Positions 11,490 through 23,600 of a DNA stretch of 64,000 nucleotides are shown piece after piece. Numbering within the stretch: the first letter of the stretch is position 1; the number at the start of each line of letters is the position of its first letter. The position numbers were made by a program, and so were the translations under genes. The notes beneath the pieces are model-generated. The model saw only the letters and a list, made by a program, of their open reading frames with translations. It did not search any database and had not been told where the DNA came from. The stretch covers positions 72,001 to 136,000 of the forward strand of contig CAXIQD010000367.1 of assembly GCA_964030785.1 (NCBI GenBank), written 5' to 3'. This stretch comes from Siderastrea siderea (taxonomy: Eukaryota; Cnidaria; Anthozoa; Scleractinia; Rhizangiidae).

Positions 11490-12060
11490 AACTAGCTAAC
11501 TTGGATGTTTCCGGCGCTTGGAAACACGTTGAATTCTTTTCCCGTACATGACATCACCTAATTGCTTTCCACCGCTTGGCACCAGTTGAATGTTTTCCCG
11601 CGCTTGGAAACAAGTTGAATTATTTTCCCGCGCATTACCCCAGCTAATAGTTTTCCCGAACTTGGCACCGGTTGAATGTTTTCCCGCGCTTGGAAACAGG
11701 TTGAATTCTTTTCCCGCGCATGACATCACCTAATTGCTTTCCACCGCTTGGCACCAGCTGACTGTTTTCCCGCGCTTGAAAACAAGTTGAATTCTTTTCC
11801 CGCGCATTACCCCAGCTAATAGTTTTCCCGAACTTGGCACCGGTTGAATGTTTTCCCGCGCTTGAAAACAGGTTGAATTCTTTTCCTGCGCATTGCGCCA
11901 GCTAATAGTTTTAACAAACTTGGCACCGGTTGAATGTCTTCCCGCGCATCACACCAGATAATTGTTTTCCATCGTACGGGACAGCTTGAATGTTTTTCCT
12001 GCGCTGAACACACTGCCATGTTTCCGTGGTTGGTGCCGATTGAATATTCGCTGGGCACTT
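11490..12060 (+). repeat. Higher-order minisatellite (~172-bp unit of ~27-bp subunits)
   Basis: The subunit TTTCCCGCGCTTGG plus CACCAGTTGAATG is repeated with variations. The longer phrase CCCGAACTTGGCACCGGTTG recurs at 11655 and 11827, a 172-bp period. A counterpart with fewer units lies at 48530-48870. Open frames across it (three of 70-80 codons) only reflect the repeat. Confidence 0.8.
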
Positions 12061-13310
12061 GGGTATTTCTTCTGGGTTTGGCATTTTACCTACATTTCCC
12101 CATTTCCCGTCTGATTCATTCACTATGTTGTTAGGTTTTGTTTTAATTGAGGGAGCTCAGGAGATTTGCTTGTTTTAACTGCTTCCGGTAACCTGAAAGT
12201 TTAACGACTGATGGCTCTCAACAACAGCAAAACGTTTCGTTTAACAGCATAAGCAAGTTTATTTATAGCACACTACAAAAAAGCGAAGTTAAATTAGACT
12301 GCAATTTATCTACTCATAGCGGTATTAAATTGTCTGAATGAGGTGGTCACTTATTTTCGGTTGTTCCGTAAAATATCGGTCACTTCTCAGCTGTACTGTC
12401 AGCTCTCATTCAGCTAAATCTCACGATTCTAGCTGATAGTTATTTAGATTTACAACCCTTCAGTTTTAACTGATAGCTTATAAATCTGAATAACTCCAAG
12501 CTAATGAGCTGAGTTTCTGAATTGAAAGTTCATATTTTGACCGTTAATGAACTCAGTCACATAGATGCTCAGTCGATCCTCATTCAGACTCTACCATACG
12601 CATGCTCCTTACACATTATACATTTCTAGTGATCAAAGTTCAAAATCAAAGAAAACTACCCAAATCTACTATTATAATACAACAGTCTATCAATAGTATT
12701 TAATATGAAATTGCAGTCAGTCAGATTAAAGCCACTATGCAAATAAACTCGTGCCATACATATAACATGATATAGATATGATGTACAGGTGACGACTTTT
12801 AGACTGAAAACAGTTTACTTTAAAACTGTACAACTTGTACGCCATTATATGACACTAAAAATGTTCTTGCTTACTTCAGCGCTTACTTTTAAACTTTTTT
12901 TTTGGTATTTTTTAATTTTATAATTTTTCTTTTTACTTTTTTGTCACGTTCGTGACGGAAACTATACAGTGGAGCCACTCCTTACGACCATGGCCCGTTA
13001 TTGCTTGCTAATTGTTCTGACCCAAACAAAACCTCATGAGGCTGAACTGAGGTTAAAAAAACCTCGGTTCAGCCGACCACTCCTCTGCCGCTTCGAACGA
13101 GAACATCTTTTTGGAATCCTAAACCGTTTTTTTTTTCTTTAAAAATTTCCACGTCAAAACGAGCACTGCACATACGTGGTGGCATAAATTGCAAAAGCAA
13201 ACAAAAATTGACACGGAAGAAGTCAAACGTAAACGATTTCAAAGTTATTTTCCGTTCTCGTTTATGCTGCCGTTTTCCTTCCTCTCATAAGTTGACATTA
13301 TTCTTTTAAT
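12061..13310. repeat. Non-coding block shared with 49.0-50.2 kb
   Basis: The block aligns over its whole length with 48930-50180. A shorter part (AACGTTTCGTTTAACAGCAT and following) recurs at about 40150 and 43045, so the core is a dispersed repeat. It contains a hairpin at 13031-13072 (GGCTGAACTGAGG with CCTCGGTTCAGCC). No open frame is conserved between the two units. Confidence 0.65.
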
Positions 13311-13603
13311 TAGCCTGAGAAAACAGCCGACGTCTTGCGAGGTCGACACCTGAGCCCTCGCCGAAACGACGTCTGAGTAACGAGCACAGAAATTCCATAC
13401 TGATGACGTGTCACTACCCAAATCTAGGTAGTGCTTCTGATTGGCTGAGACGAAATTCCCTCGAGTTTCAACCAATCAGAAGCGCTACCTAGATCTGGGT
13501 AGTGACGCGTCATCGGTATGAAATTTCTGGGACGTTACTCAGACGTCGTTTTGCGAGGGCTCAAGTGTCGACCTCGCGAGACGTCGGCTGTTTTCTCAGG
13601 CTA
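13311..13603. mobile_element. 293-bp MITE, 9-bp target duplication, present only in unit A
   Basis: The ends are TAGCCTGAGAAAACAGCCGA and its complement, with inverted arms of roughly 140 bp around GATTGGCTGAGACG. Flanks are TCTTTTAAT (left, 13302-13310) and TCCTTTAAT (right, 13604-13612). Unit B has the uninterrupted site (ATTATTCCTTTAATACAACC near 50173). The 9-bp duplication and TAGCCTG termini suggest a Mutator-type non-autonomous element. Confidence 0.88.
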
Positions 13604-14436
13604 TCCTTTAATACAACCACATGTTTATGGTCGTCAATGGTCGTTTTGTGGTTTCACTTTGCTAAAAAAGGTACCTTCCAGTTTCAGGAAAATAGTTTGA
13701 TTAGGAATTCCCTTATTAAATGTACGTATTAAATATGTACATTTAATAAAGGATTTGCTGATCAAGCTATTTTGGGCACTTCTGTCTGGTGGCGTAAAAT
13801 AGTTTTGAAGCTTCTACAATTACAGTATTAATCGGAAGAAAAGGCAGAAAAAATGAAATTGTCAACTGAGCGTCAACTAGACAAACAAGGCATGGTTTGG
13901 AGGTTTTCGGTCTGTTTGACATTGTTTAATGGCTTTTCTTGCCTTCCGAAGCCCGTTCATGATTAGTCAATGGTTTTTAATTCAATGTGTTATTTTTAGG
14001 CGCGTCAGGCAGAAATTGTTATATTCTTAAAATAACTTAATGGCCTGGAGAACAAATTGGTTCCCTATACGCTCACCATTCCCGCCCCATATCTTTCAGT
14101 ACCCCTTACACCTACCCTCAACCTCCCATGCCCCGTCTGCCGGATGTATACCATCACTTTCTGCTTCTGAAAAAAGATTGTCACTTGGAGGGGGCGCTTT
14201 TTTTAAGCGAATACATGGTATCTCTAAAAATGTAATGTACTATAACACATTTACATATCGATCAGAGGATGTTCTTACTCTTATGTTCTATATACAAAAG
14301 TTAGAGAACACTCATAATCTATAGACAAAAGGTAAACAAATAATGAAATGGTGATCAGTGAAATCACATAATTTTTTAAAACTGTTATTTTACTGATCAC
14401 CATTTCATTACCCATCATAAGTCGTCGACTTAACAG

Positions 14437-14850
14437 TAAAGTAAAAACCCGCGATAAGAACCTGCATTTTTCCAGGATAGCCTCAAAAGGTTCTTATACG
14501 ATTAGTGTTTACTGGAAAATTAGGCTATTTAGGTCCTTAAACAGGTTCTTATTTTCTTAAGAAAAAAAATGTTTTTGTTGCTGGAAGAATATTGATATTG
14601 TCTATTGTTTATAGAAAATCACATAATCATGTCTAATTGACTGCAATCTAGACAAATACAAACCCTGTTTTAAGTTATTTCATTTCCCTCAATGCTTTTA
14701 TACCCACTTAAGTTTGTTGCATTTAATTTGTGGATTCTGAGTTTGAAATGAATTCTATAAAGCAAGAACCTGTTTCCAATTTTAGGCTTAAACAGGTTCT
14801 TATTTAAATAGACATCTCAGCCTAACAGGTTCCTAAATTAATCATTAGAT
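14437..14850. mobile_element. TIR element remnant (GTAAAAACCCGC ends), right end lost
   Basis: It aligns with the complete copy at 51867-52319 in unit B. The left end AGTAAAAACCCGCGATAAGA and internal CAGGTTCTTAT-type repeats remain, but the right TIR is replaced by unrelated sequence. Since both units carry it, the insertion predates the segmental duplication. Confidence 0.65.
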
Positions 14851-14979
14851 TTCAGTTAAATCTGCAGTATGAGTAGAGGTCTACAGTGATAACCGCAAAA
14901 CTACTTATAAGTTTCCCATGGGAACATAATACAGATATAAAATGTGTGAATTTTTAATCACAGAAGAAATTATATAAAG

Positions 14980-15880
14980 TAGGTATCTGTGTAGATAACG
15001 ATGACTTGCAAAAAAGGAAACTTTTCGTTAATTTTGCACCTAAACCTACAATATGTGTAGTCACTATCTTAGCAGCGGAAATAGAAAGATAGTTGTACAG
15101 CGCTAGTAGCTGTGTCTTTGTGCAGATAACGAGGATTTACAAAAGAACAGTTTTCCGTTATAACACTCTACACGTGTCTACAAAATGTGTCTAGTCTGAC
15201 GACCATAGTAGTGGCGATGAAAAGTCGTTGGATAGATTACAATTCAAAGGGTCGCAAAATGACAACGCTCTACACCTATAATGGTCACCTAGTCGCTATG
15301 ATAGCAAAGCCGTCTCAGCGTAGATAACGAGTATTCGCAAAATGATAATTTTCGCATTAGGAACACACGACGCCTATAACTAATATGTGTCTAGTCACAA
15401 CCCTAGTAGCGAGAATAAAAAGTGAGTGTATAGGAAAATTTTCCGTTTTAACACGCTACGGCTATAAAATGTGTCTAGTCCATCGGCCACAGTAGCAGAA
15501 ATAAAAAAGTTGATGTGCAGCGATAATATATTGTGAAAGTAGCAAAGATTCGCTAAGCGGGTGAATTTTCCGTTATATGACTCAATACACTTGTAAAATT
15601 TGTCTAGTCACTAACAGACTAGCAGAAAAAGTAGGTGTGCACTGGTAATATAGCAACTTCTTTGTGTAGACAACAAGGATTCACAAAGGATAATTTTCTG
15701 TTACGACTGACCATAGCTCAATAGTCTTATAAAATTTGTGTAGTCACTACCGAAGTAGAAAAGATAAAACTGGGTGTGGAGTGATACTGAGTAGCAATCT
15801 TCGTGTAGATAACAGTGATTCGTAAAATGATTATTTTCCGCTATGGCACACTACACCTATAAAAGGTACCTAGTCAGTGC
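14980..15880 (-). repeat. Degenerate tandem array running into the last exon of gene A
   Basis: About eight units of roughly 90-135 bp recur, each containing AAAATGTGTCTAGTC followed by TAGTAGCGGAAATA, GATAACGAGGATTCGCAAAA and TTTTCCGTTATAACAC. Landmarks lie near 15050, 15190, 15290, 15390, 15475, 15605, 15740 and 15866. The last one overlaps the stop codon and final residues of the gene A coding exon. The same array follows gene B at 52440-53460. Confidence 0.75.
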
Positions 15881-16234
15881 TGCAGTAGCGGGCATTACAT
15901 ACTACTACACCATCAAGGTGATACACATAGTAGGAACCACAGTTCCTCACTTTGATGTTAGTTGACCAATAACAGCAGTTATCACCATAGTGGAAACAGA
16001 CCTGTCTGGTGACCTGTCCGTCAGCCACTGTGGGATGCTTGCCATTTATCCAGCTGGTCGCGCGGGTATTACACCTATCTTGCGGTGTACATGAAGTGGC
16101 CATTCTTGTCCCTGCTGCTCCTTCAAACCGATACCACCCAGGAGCAAAAATCTTACGGTACAGGTCACATTTATGGCCCCCACCATAGGTTATCTTCCTG
16201 TCAGCACTGTTGAGGCTTTGATAGTTTTGACATT
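15870..16234 (-). CDS. Gene A exon 7: D8C domain and stop
   Basis: After the acceptor TTCATAG the exon encodes [20 protein letters not shown], then [46 protein letters not shown] and [13 protein letters not shown], ending CNARYCSTD. The cysteine spacing and the GWYRF.GAAG..M and VCF......C motifs identify the D8C domain. The stop codon TAG lies inside the tandem repeat that continues downstream. Confidence 0.9.
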
Positions 16235-17606
16235 CTATGAACCATAAATCAAAACAAGACAATATTAAACAAATACGTCAACGAATATTTCTCTTAAGTT
16301 TAGCACTTTACTGCTCAGTAGCTTTCATTTGAACGATCACGACCTTCAGGATTTCATGAACGCATTCAAAAGTAAGAAAAACATTACACTATTTGCGGTT
16401 TTGATTATAAAAGGGTTAAAAATGTTTCCTGTTAAGTCTGTTAAGGTCGTTAGCTTCAAGTCGACATGTGTTGATGTCCCAGCAACCCATATTTCATCTC
16501 ACAAACGGCTGTGAAAAGCTGAAAAGTAGGAAATGTAATTAAACTCTTGTTCTTAAGGTTTCCACCAGCAAAACTGTCCCTTGAAATACATATATAACCT
16601 AAGTATAAAAACCATGCAAATCACGAACGGCCTTTTAACCCTGATGATGACATACATGTCGAAAACGTTTGGTTCCTTTTAATTTGTTTATACCCTTTTT
16701 TTTTATCTTTTTTTAGCCTTGTATATACATCATTTTACCTTTTAGCGAATATTATATCAACAAATACATATTTCTTTAGCAAAAACTTCGTGGTTAGTTC
16801 CCATAGATATATCAGCTGCTAAAAACATCTTTTCATTTCTGTGATGGAATTTGAGCAGAAAGAGCGATTAGTAGCAACTTTAAATGTAAAGAAGATCCTC
16901 GCAGTTATTAACGCAACTTATGCAGTTGCGAAAAGAAAGCCTGAAAAAACGCAACTGCATAAGTTGCGTTAATAACTGCGAGGATCTTCTTTACATTTAT
17001 TTCTTCATTCCGCAGTTCAAATATATGAATGTCATATATTCATAATTTCATCTTCATCTTCCCCGGGTATATTACGAACCAATTTAATGACCAGCTCCCA
17101 GTTGGCTTGTTAGCTCAATTGGTTAGAGCGCTGCACCGGTATCGCAGAGGTCAGGGTTCGAGTCCCGGCAAGCCTGATATTTTCAGGCTTTCTTTTCGCA
17201 ACTGCATAAGTTGCGTTAATAACTGCGAGGATCTTCTTTACATTTATTTCTTCATTCCGCAGTTCAAATATATGAATGTCATATATTCATAATTTCAGTA
17301 GCAACTTTGCTTCATAACTTGGAGAAAAATTCTCCAGTAAGTAGATTCCACCCCTGAAACAATGATTTGCCTCCCTTCTTTTGAAGCAACAGCTGTGATC
17401 TGATGAATCAATGCAACATCAATCAAGGGCACAGTGTAAGTGAACTTTAGGTTGGTTTGCTTCAGTTAATTCGAAACCTCCTCTAATTCATCTGATGTTC
17501 AATTCCGATTCCATACACAAGAGAGAGTCAAGGTTGTCTTTTTCCTCCTCCTCCTCTTCCTCCTCTACCTCCTCCTCTACCTCCTCCTCATTATCATCAT
17601 CATCAA

Positions 17607-17660
<54 letters not shown>

Positions 17661-20600
17661 TAATTAATGATCAAACTTTTCAACTTAACTGAATATACAT
17701 TTGGCCAGCTTTTCCACTCAAAAACGAATATGGTTTACAGACATATTTTTGACGAGTTGAATTTATTTGAATGCTTAAAAAAATTACCGTAGCCATGCCA
17801 AGCACGGGCACATTCAAACTTTAGTAACAAACGACATATTTCCAACGGGTAACTTGCTGTAACGGGCTGTCAATCTGATAACATATCATACTATGTTTGA
17901 GACTTAATGAGGTCAGGTTTTCAAACAAGGTCATGCGTTTACGTGACGTTGTCCACGCTAGATTTTACCAAAGTTCCATTTAAGAATTAAATTATCCTTG
18001 CCTGGAATCACTACGCAGCTTGTCTTTCCATCTCCCTCATATCCTGGGTTACAAGAACAGCTGTATGATCCAACAGTATTTGTGCAAGAAGCAAGGCTAG
18101 AGTGACAATCATGAGATCCTTGGGTGCATTCATCAATATCTAAAAAGTGACATGACGAATTGTTATATATCTCAACGAGCTTCGTTAAATTTAACGCGCG
18201 CGGTCATCGGTTGTTTCAAGATCACGTGGTAAAACTTAATCAAATGAAACCTGTGTGGGTTAAACTAACTTTTAACTTACTAGCCCAAAAAGCTTACGAT
18301 GCAAAACTCGCATGTTTCCTTTGCGGCAGCTACTTGCTGACGACAGAACTGAGGATTGCTATATCTAATATACGTCACTAGTAAAAGGCATACACACATC
18401 TTGATACGAGGTGGCTTGACCACCTACTAGTTATGACGTCATATCTCGTAACCATACCAAACGATTCTCACCAAACTTGTGTCAAAATGCATCTTAGGGA
18501 TATGCGCACAGCTACTGAAAAAAAAAACGCCAGATCTAGATAATAATTCGTCTTCGGAAAAATTTAAGGAAAACCTTCTGGCGGAGGCATCCATCCTTCC
18601 CCCCCTCCCCCTCCCCCGGTGCGCCCGAGGGTTAAATTCTCATGCAACCTTAGTAATTGTCGCTGAGTTTTTTTCCATCCTTTGAACAAATTTCTAATTT
18701 CGTGGCGAAGACTTTTGAACGCTGAGGTACTTGACATAGCATCCAATTTCCTTATAAGGCAAACCACGTGGCTATTGCCTTGTAACCCACATGTGAACCA
18801 ATACGAAAGCTAGAAATTCAAAACCGAAACTGAGACACAAGAGATCTTTTACTACATTCATCAATATCTGTTTAAAAGGACAGAAATAGTACGGAGCACA
18901 GTGTTTCCATTTATTTAAACGGCCATTTAATCCTAGCCGAGACTGCATGAAGGTAAGTAAACTCAGCAAACATCTTTTTTTTTTTTTTGCTTCGAGGTCT
19001 GACTGGTTGGTTGTGTTGTGTTATCCTCGTACCTAGATATCTTTTCGACGTCCAAAAGAGATTAGTGTTGTGATGCTTACCTTGGCAAGTCTTTCCGTCC
19101 CCAGTAAAACCGGCTTTGCAGGAACAAAGATAAGATCCTACATTGTTCTGACAGTTGGCATTGACGTCACATGGGGCAGGAGAAACACTGCACTCGTTGC
19201 TATCTATTGATAAGCACACAATGTCATAAACAAAATACAAATGTACCAAAGAACGTCAATGGAGCTTTTCCACTGAAAAAAATAGTAGGACAATGACGAA
19301 AAACAGGCGAATTTGAAGATTTATGCGTAGAAGTCTAATCGGACAGCCCTTTTATTCTCCATTACTCAGTGCTAGCCTGTTTACAGCCTTACATTCTCCT
19401 TAAATAAGAAAATCCCTAAGCCCCTGTTGCCTATTAAATACATTACACTAAATACAATTGACTTAGCGTGCGTAGCAGTCGTTTCTAGATCTGTTACCTT
19501 TTAGCCAAGCCGGAGAACCGTGAGCCAAGGGGGAGACGCGCGAGGCAACTCACGCTTCTCCCGCTTGCCTAAAAGGTAAAGAAAACGACTGCTACACAGG
19601 CTAAGACTGACTTGTAGTTGGGCATGATAGCGACAATTATTGAACACTCGTTCATTAAACAGGATTAAAATTTACTAATAAAACTTTTTGCTGACCTTGG
19701 CAAATTTTTCCGTCACCAGCGAATCCTGTGTTGCAAGTACAACCATACGAGCCGAGAGAATTCTTGCATGTGGCATTTCCGTCACAGACAGGGGACGAAG
19801 CAGCACATTCATCAAAGTCTAAGACAACAATAAGGACAACAACAACTTGTCTTTGCATTGGCTTTACTTACTTGCTTTGTTTACTTGCAACCAATCAAAA
19901 GTTAAACCACCAAGAAACAATTGGTTTTATTAAAAAAAAAATTAAAAAACATTGGTAGATATCTAGCAACCTATGTGGCATTGTTAGGTGTTGAAATATG
20001 GGATCCCTTTAGGGGGGTTCCCAATTGGACATTGATTTGCATCAATGTAGGGGTAAAATGGGGTGTGTGTATTGGGGTGGTTGTTGTGAGTAGTAAAATA
20101 AACATATAAATTTATTAAGGTTATATGTTAATTGAGGGAGCGACCTCTGCAAAGCAGCACACTGCCAGCTCAATACAAAAGAAATATAAAAATTCAAAAA
20201 TTAAATTAAATTTAAGGGGAGTTAGGAGTTAGGCGAGCTATATAAGTGTAATGGAGCAGTCATAATATTTAGAGGTAATGGTAAAGGATCTGTGCGTTTA
20301 GTTTGTGTGGACGAGATCTAGTAGACATGTGATAGTTGTGTGAAATTTGGTTTATTGTGTAGTGTATGTAGAGTAAATATTGATTAGGTGGATAATTTTC
20401 TTAGAGTGAATGATCTATAAAAATGTGTAATTATGTGGTCTTTTTTGCGATTTCAGCATGCTTTCCTGAGGAACCAGTATAATATATAGAGTATCAGCAT
20501 AAAAGATTTTCGTTCTTAAGTTTGTCGTAATTTTAATTTTCATCCACATGAATATTAAGTAACAGTTTTTTACAAAAATGAACAAGTTTTGTACATTAAT

Positions 20601-23600
20601 TATTTGCTGAGTATCTCTTTCGTCCATTTAAAAATCACCAGTCTTGGTGTGAAATGTCAAAATAAAACCAAATGTCTGCCTTTCTTTCTCTGTTGCTTAG
20701 TAAAAAATCCATTTGCCGGGCTCTTTTTTCTGCTTTTCGTTCATTTCCCCAATATTGTGACGTAAGCACCCATTCGGCTATAATATTTGGGGAGCCTCCA
20801 TTGCCAATGAAGAATAGAAACAGCTTGAATGTATCTTTATCGGTAATGGGTTTTTGCCAGAAAATACGTTTGATGTTGGAAGGCCAGGAATTGAGAGGAC
20901 AGAATGCATCACCGTTGATAGAGTGGAAGAGGTCTTGTCGTTTCAGGATGGTGGTAGATTTGGAGTTGTTAGAGAAGTTTGATTGGTAGAGGTTGAGGAA
21001 GAAATGGTTGTCTGTGTGATTCTTTAGTGCAGCTTAGTATTGAGATGTCTGTAGAGGATAAGAATTATAATATATAAATATAATGAAAATTTTTTTTTTG
21101 TTTTTTTTTTGTTTTTGTTTTTTGTTTTTTTGTTTTTTAGGTAACTGAGGTCAAAAAGAATAATTGAAGGAGAAGACAGGAATAAAATGGAGAAATAAAA
21201 AGAGAAAATGTGATATAAGATAAAATGTGTTGTTAGATGGAGACAGAGAGAGAAAAATCTGAAAGGACTTCTCATATAGGATATAAGATTAAGGATGCAT
21301 CGACACCGTGGCTCCTGTAATGTTGTGAGTCTTCAGGGGCAAAGCACAACTGAGCAGGGATGTTTCTAGTCCGGCGCCAGACCTTTGCCCGACATCCCCG
21401 TGTCGAGTCCTAGAAAAACAGATTAAGGAGAACGAGGGATATATAGCAAGAGACAAGAAAGTGTAAGACGCTAGCAAAAGAAAAGTGTATGGTGATCGGT
21501 AGAAAAACCGACTCTTCCAGAAAGAAACAGCAAATACGGATAAGAACCAAAAAATAAAATGAAAAAGAAGAAGAAGAATAAGAAGAGAATTAATTAAAAT
21601 TGTTTGAATCGAAATTTATTGTATAATTTATTTATATAAACATGGGTCGGGTGCAGAATCCATGGGAGACAAACAATGCAGTTTAGGAACCGGGTTTGAG
21701 GTGAAAGAACAATAACAATTCTTTGGGAACTAAAATTTGCGGCATTATACAAATCTAAACCTAAAAGAAATATTCTGCGGTAAAGAAAAAGAGCTTATAC
21801 TAATTCAACTAGGGTAGTGGGGACGAAATTCTTGGGGTAGTAAAACCCTTAAGAGACCGCGGCATCTCAAAAAGCCGGGGTTTCTTTTACGGAAGAAATA
21901 AAAAACTTAAAAAGAGGGAGAATTAGAAAAATTTCCGTAGAAAAAGGGAAAATAATAATAAAAATGAACAATACTTACGTAGCGGATTGGATAAAGTCGA
22001 GAAGACGCGGGAAGAAATAAAAAACTTGTCACGTAAAAAAATCGCTTAAGGCGAAAGTAACTTTATGTTGCAAAGAAAAAAATTTTTTCAAAGCTGACGC
22101 CAAAATGACGTGACTTTGGTGACGAGTTGGTTGCTATGGTAACCTCGTCCCAGGATTGCTCTTCCAGAAGGCAAAATGGCGGTTTGCAAGCATGTGTTCG
22201 ATGAATGGAACCTGTTTATGTGGTTTTCCATCTTTCGAAATAGTACGTTGATTGTAATGATAATGGAAAAAGATTGGAATTCGCTATCATGTAGGTGGAG
22301 AAAACAATCATGTGTTTGTGAAGAAAAGTTATGAGTTATGGATTGATGCGTCGCCATTTGTTCGTTCTTTTGCAGATAAGTTGTACCAAAGTGAGAGGCA
22401 TCTGGATGTCTGAGAAAAGTGAGTATGTATTTATATCGTTACGTGAAGGTTAAATATTAGGTTAGTATCTGTTTTGTAAACCAAACCCCAATTGGTGGAA
22501 ATAATTCTTGAATATTTTGGTTGTCATCACAAATCAACAGTAGTAACTTATATGTCTAATAAACTTCTAACTAAGATATATAAGACTTAACTTAGGCCTG
22601 AAACTTCTGGATCTGGGAGAAAATACGATTCATAACAGATTTCTATAATATTTATCTCGTTCTTTGCTTCAAAATTCTTAATTGGCAAGGTTTTTTGTTT
22701 GCGTCCTATTGAATACCTAAATTTAATTAAGGCAAACAAACAAACAAGGGAATAAAATAAACGAAGACAAATATAAGTTTAAAAATTTTAATTTAATTGT
22801 AAAGTTAAATTCATGAAATTTGTGAACAATATTAAATTGATAGAAGTTTTTTGTTATTTACAGATGTTGAGTTTTTAGGAAAATTTCAATTATTGATAAA
22901 TAACTGTATACTTACATATCTATATATAGAGTCACAGTAACACTTTCTTGGTTAACGGGCTTTGTTTTTTTCTTTAACAAAAAAGTGCTCTCGATGAATG
23001 AAGGAACAGTTTTAGTTCTGGAGAATTCCAGACTCCGAAACAGAAACAGAAAAATGCCCTATGATATCCGGAAATGCATGAGCCCTGCTAGCGTTGAAGT
23101 GTATAAATCTTGCTATTGTAACTCTTGCCCGGCTACTCTAGTTTCGATCCAGCAGAGGCTGAGTTCACTTGGTGAATTACGAGCTAAACGTTTCAAGAAG
23201 AAGATGCGATTACCGTTTTTTGCTAAAACTGAATGCCAATTCACAAGGAGGTGGGATGAGATACGTTAAGATGAGCTAACTATTACTTTGAGCAAGGTAG
23301 CCTGTTCAAAAAGGCGTTGGCATCCAGAGGTGCCATTCATTAAGAAATCATGCAGCCATCAATTAATTGAAGATAAGCTCATGGGGAAGGGGGTGGTGAG
23401 TCCTCGAATTTTTTCCTGAGAGTGTGCGACCCACATTTAAACCTGTAACCCCTTTTAGACCAGGATACGCAACTTTCCAATCCAAATTTCGGCCTTGACC
23501 TTTGAAAACATTTCCCCTTTCAATGCGTATCCAAAATGGTAAGACATTTGCATCAATGTAGGGGTAAAATGGGGTGTGTGTATTGGGGTGGTTGTTGTGA

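Larger units (their letters stand above)
20035..23545 (+). repeat. 3511-bp tandem block, copy 1
   Basis: The block starts at ATTTGCATCAATGTAGGGGT and ends at CCAAAATGGTAAGAC. It is followed directly by a second copy with the same ends, and every open frame recurs at an offset of exactly 3511. I found no difference between the copies by eye, including in the long T-rich run near 21090. It lies in intron 3 of gene A and has no counterpart in unit B. Confidence 0.95.

Noticed and set aside
11490..12060. CRISPR-like array of short repeats
   Set aside because: Repeats are degenerate, lack unique equal-length spacers, and the DNA is eukaryotic; it is a higher-order minisatellite.
12061..13310. Conserved gene shared between the two units
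   Set aside because: The block is similar in both units, but frames are not kept open and indels are not in threes.
17104..17174. Functional tRNA-Thr (GGT)
   Set aside because: C instead of T before the anticodon, a mismatch in the anticodon stem, and direct continuation into a SINE body inside a dated insertion.
17495..17692. Serine-rich frame
   Set aside because: It is the translation of a TCC/TCA microsatellite.
18911..19249. A separate 112-residue EGF gene
   Set aside because: The frame starts in intron and runs past a GT donor; only 19081-19203 is exon, and it is part of gene A. The same holds for other single EGF frames.
20415..21477. Open frames of 62-105 codons in the 3511-bp block
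   Set aside because: They are identical in both copies only because the block is duplicated; they have no splice support, domain or codon bias.
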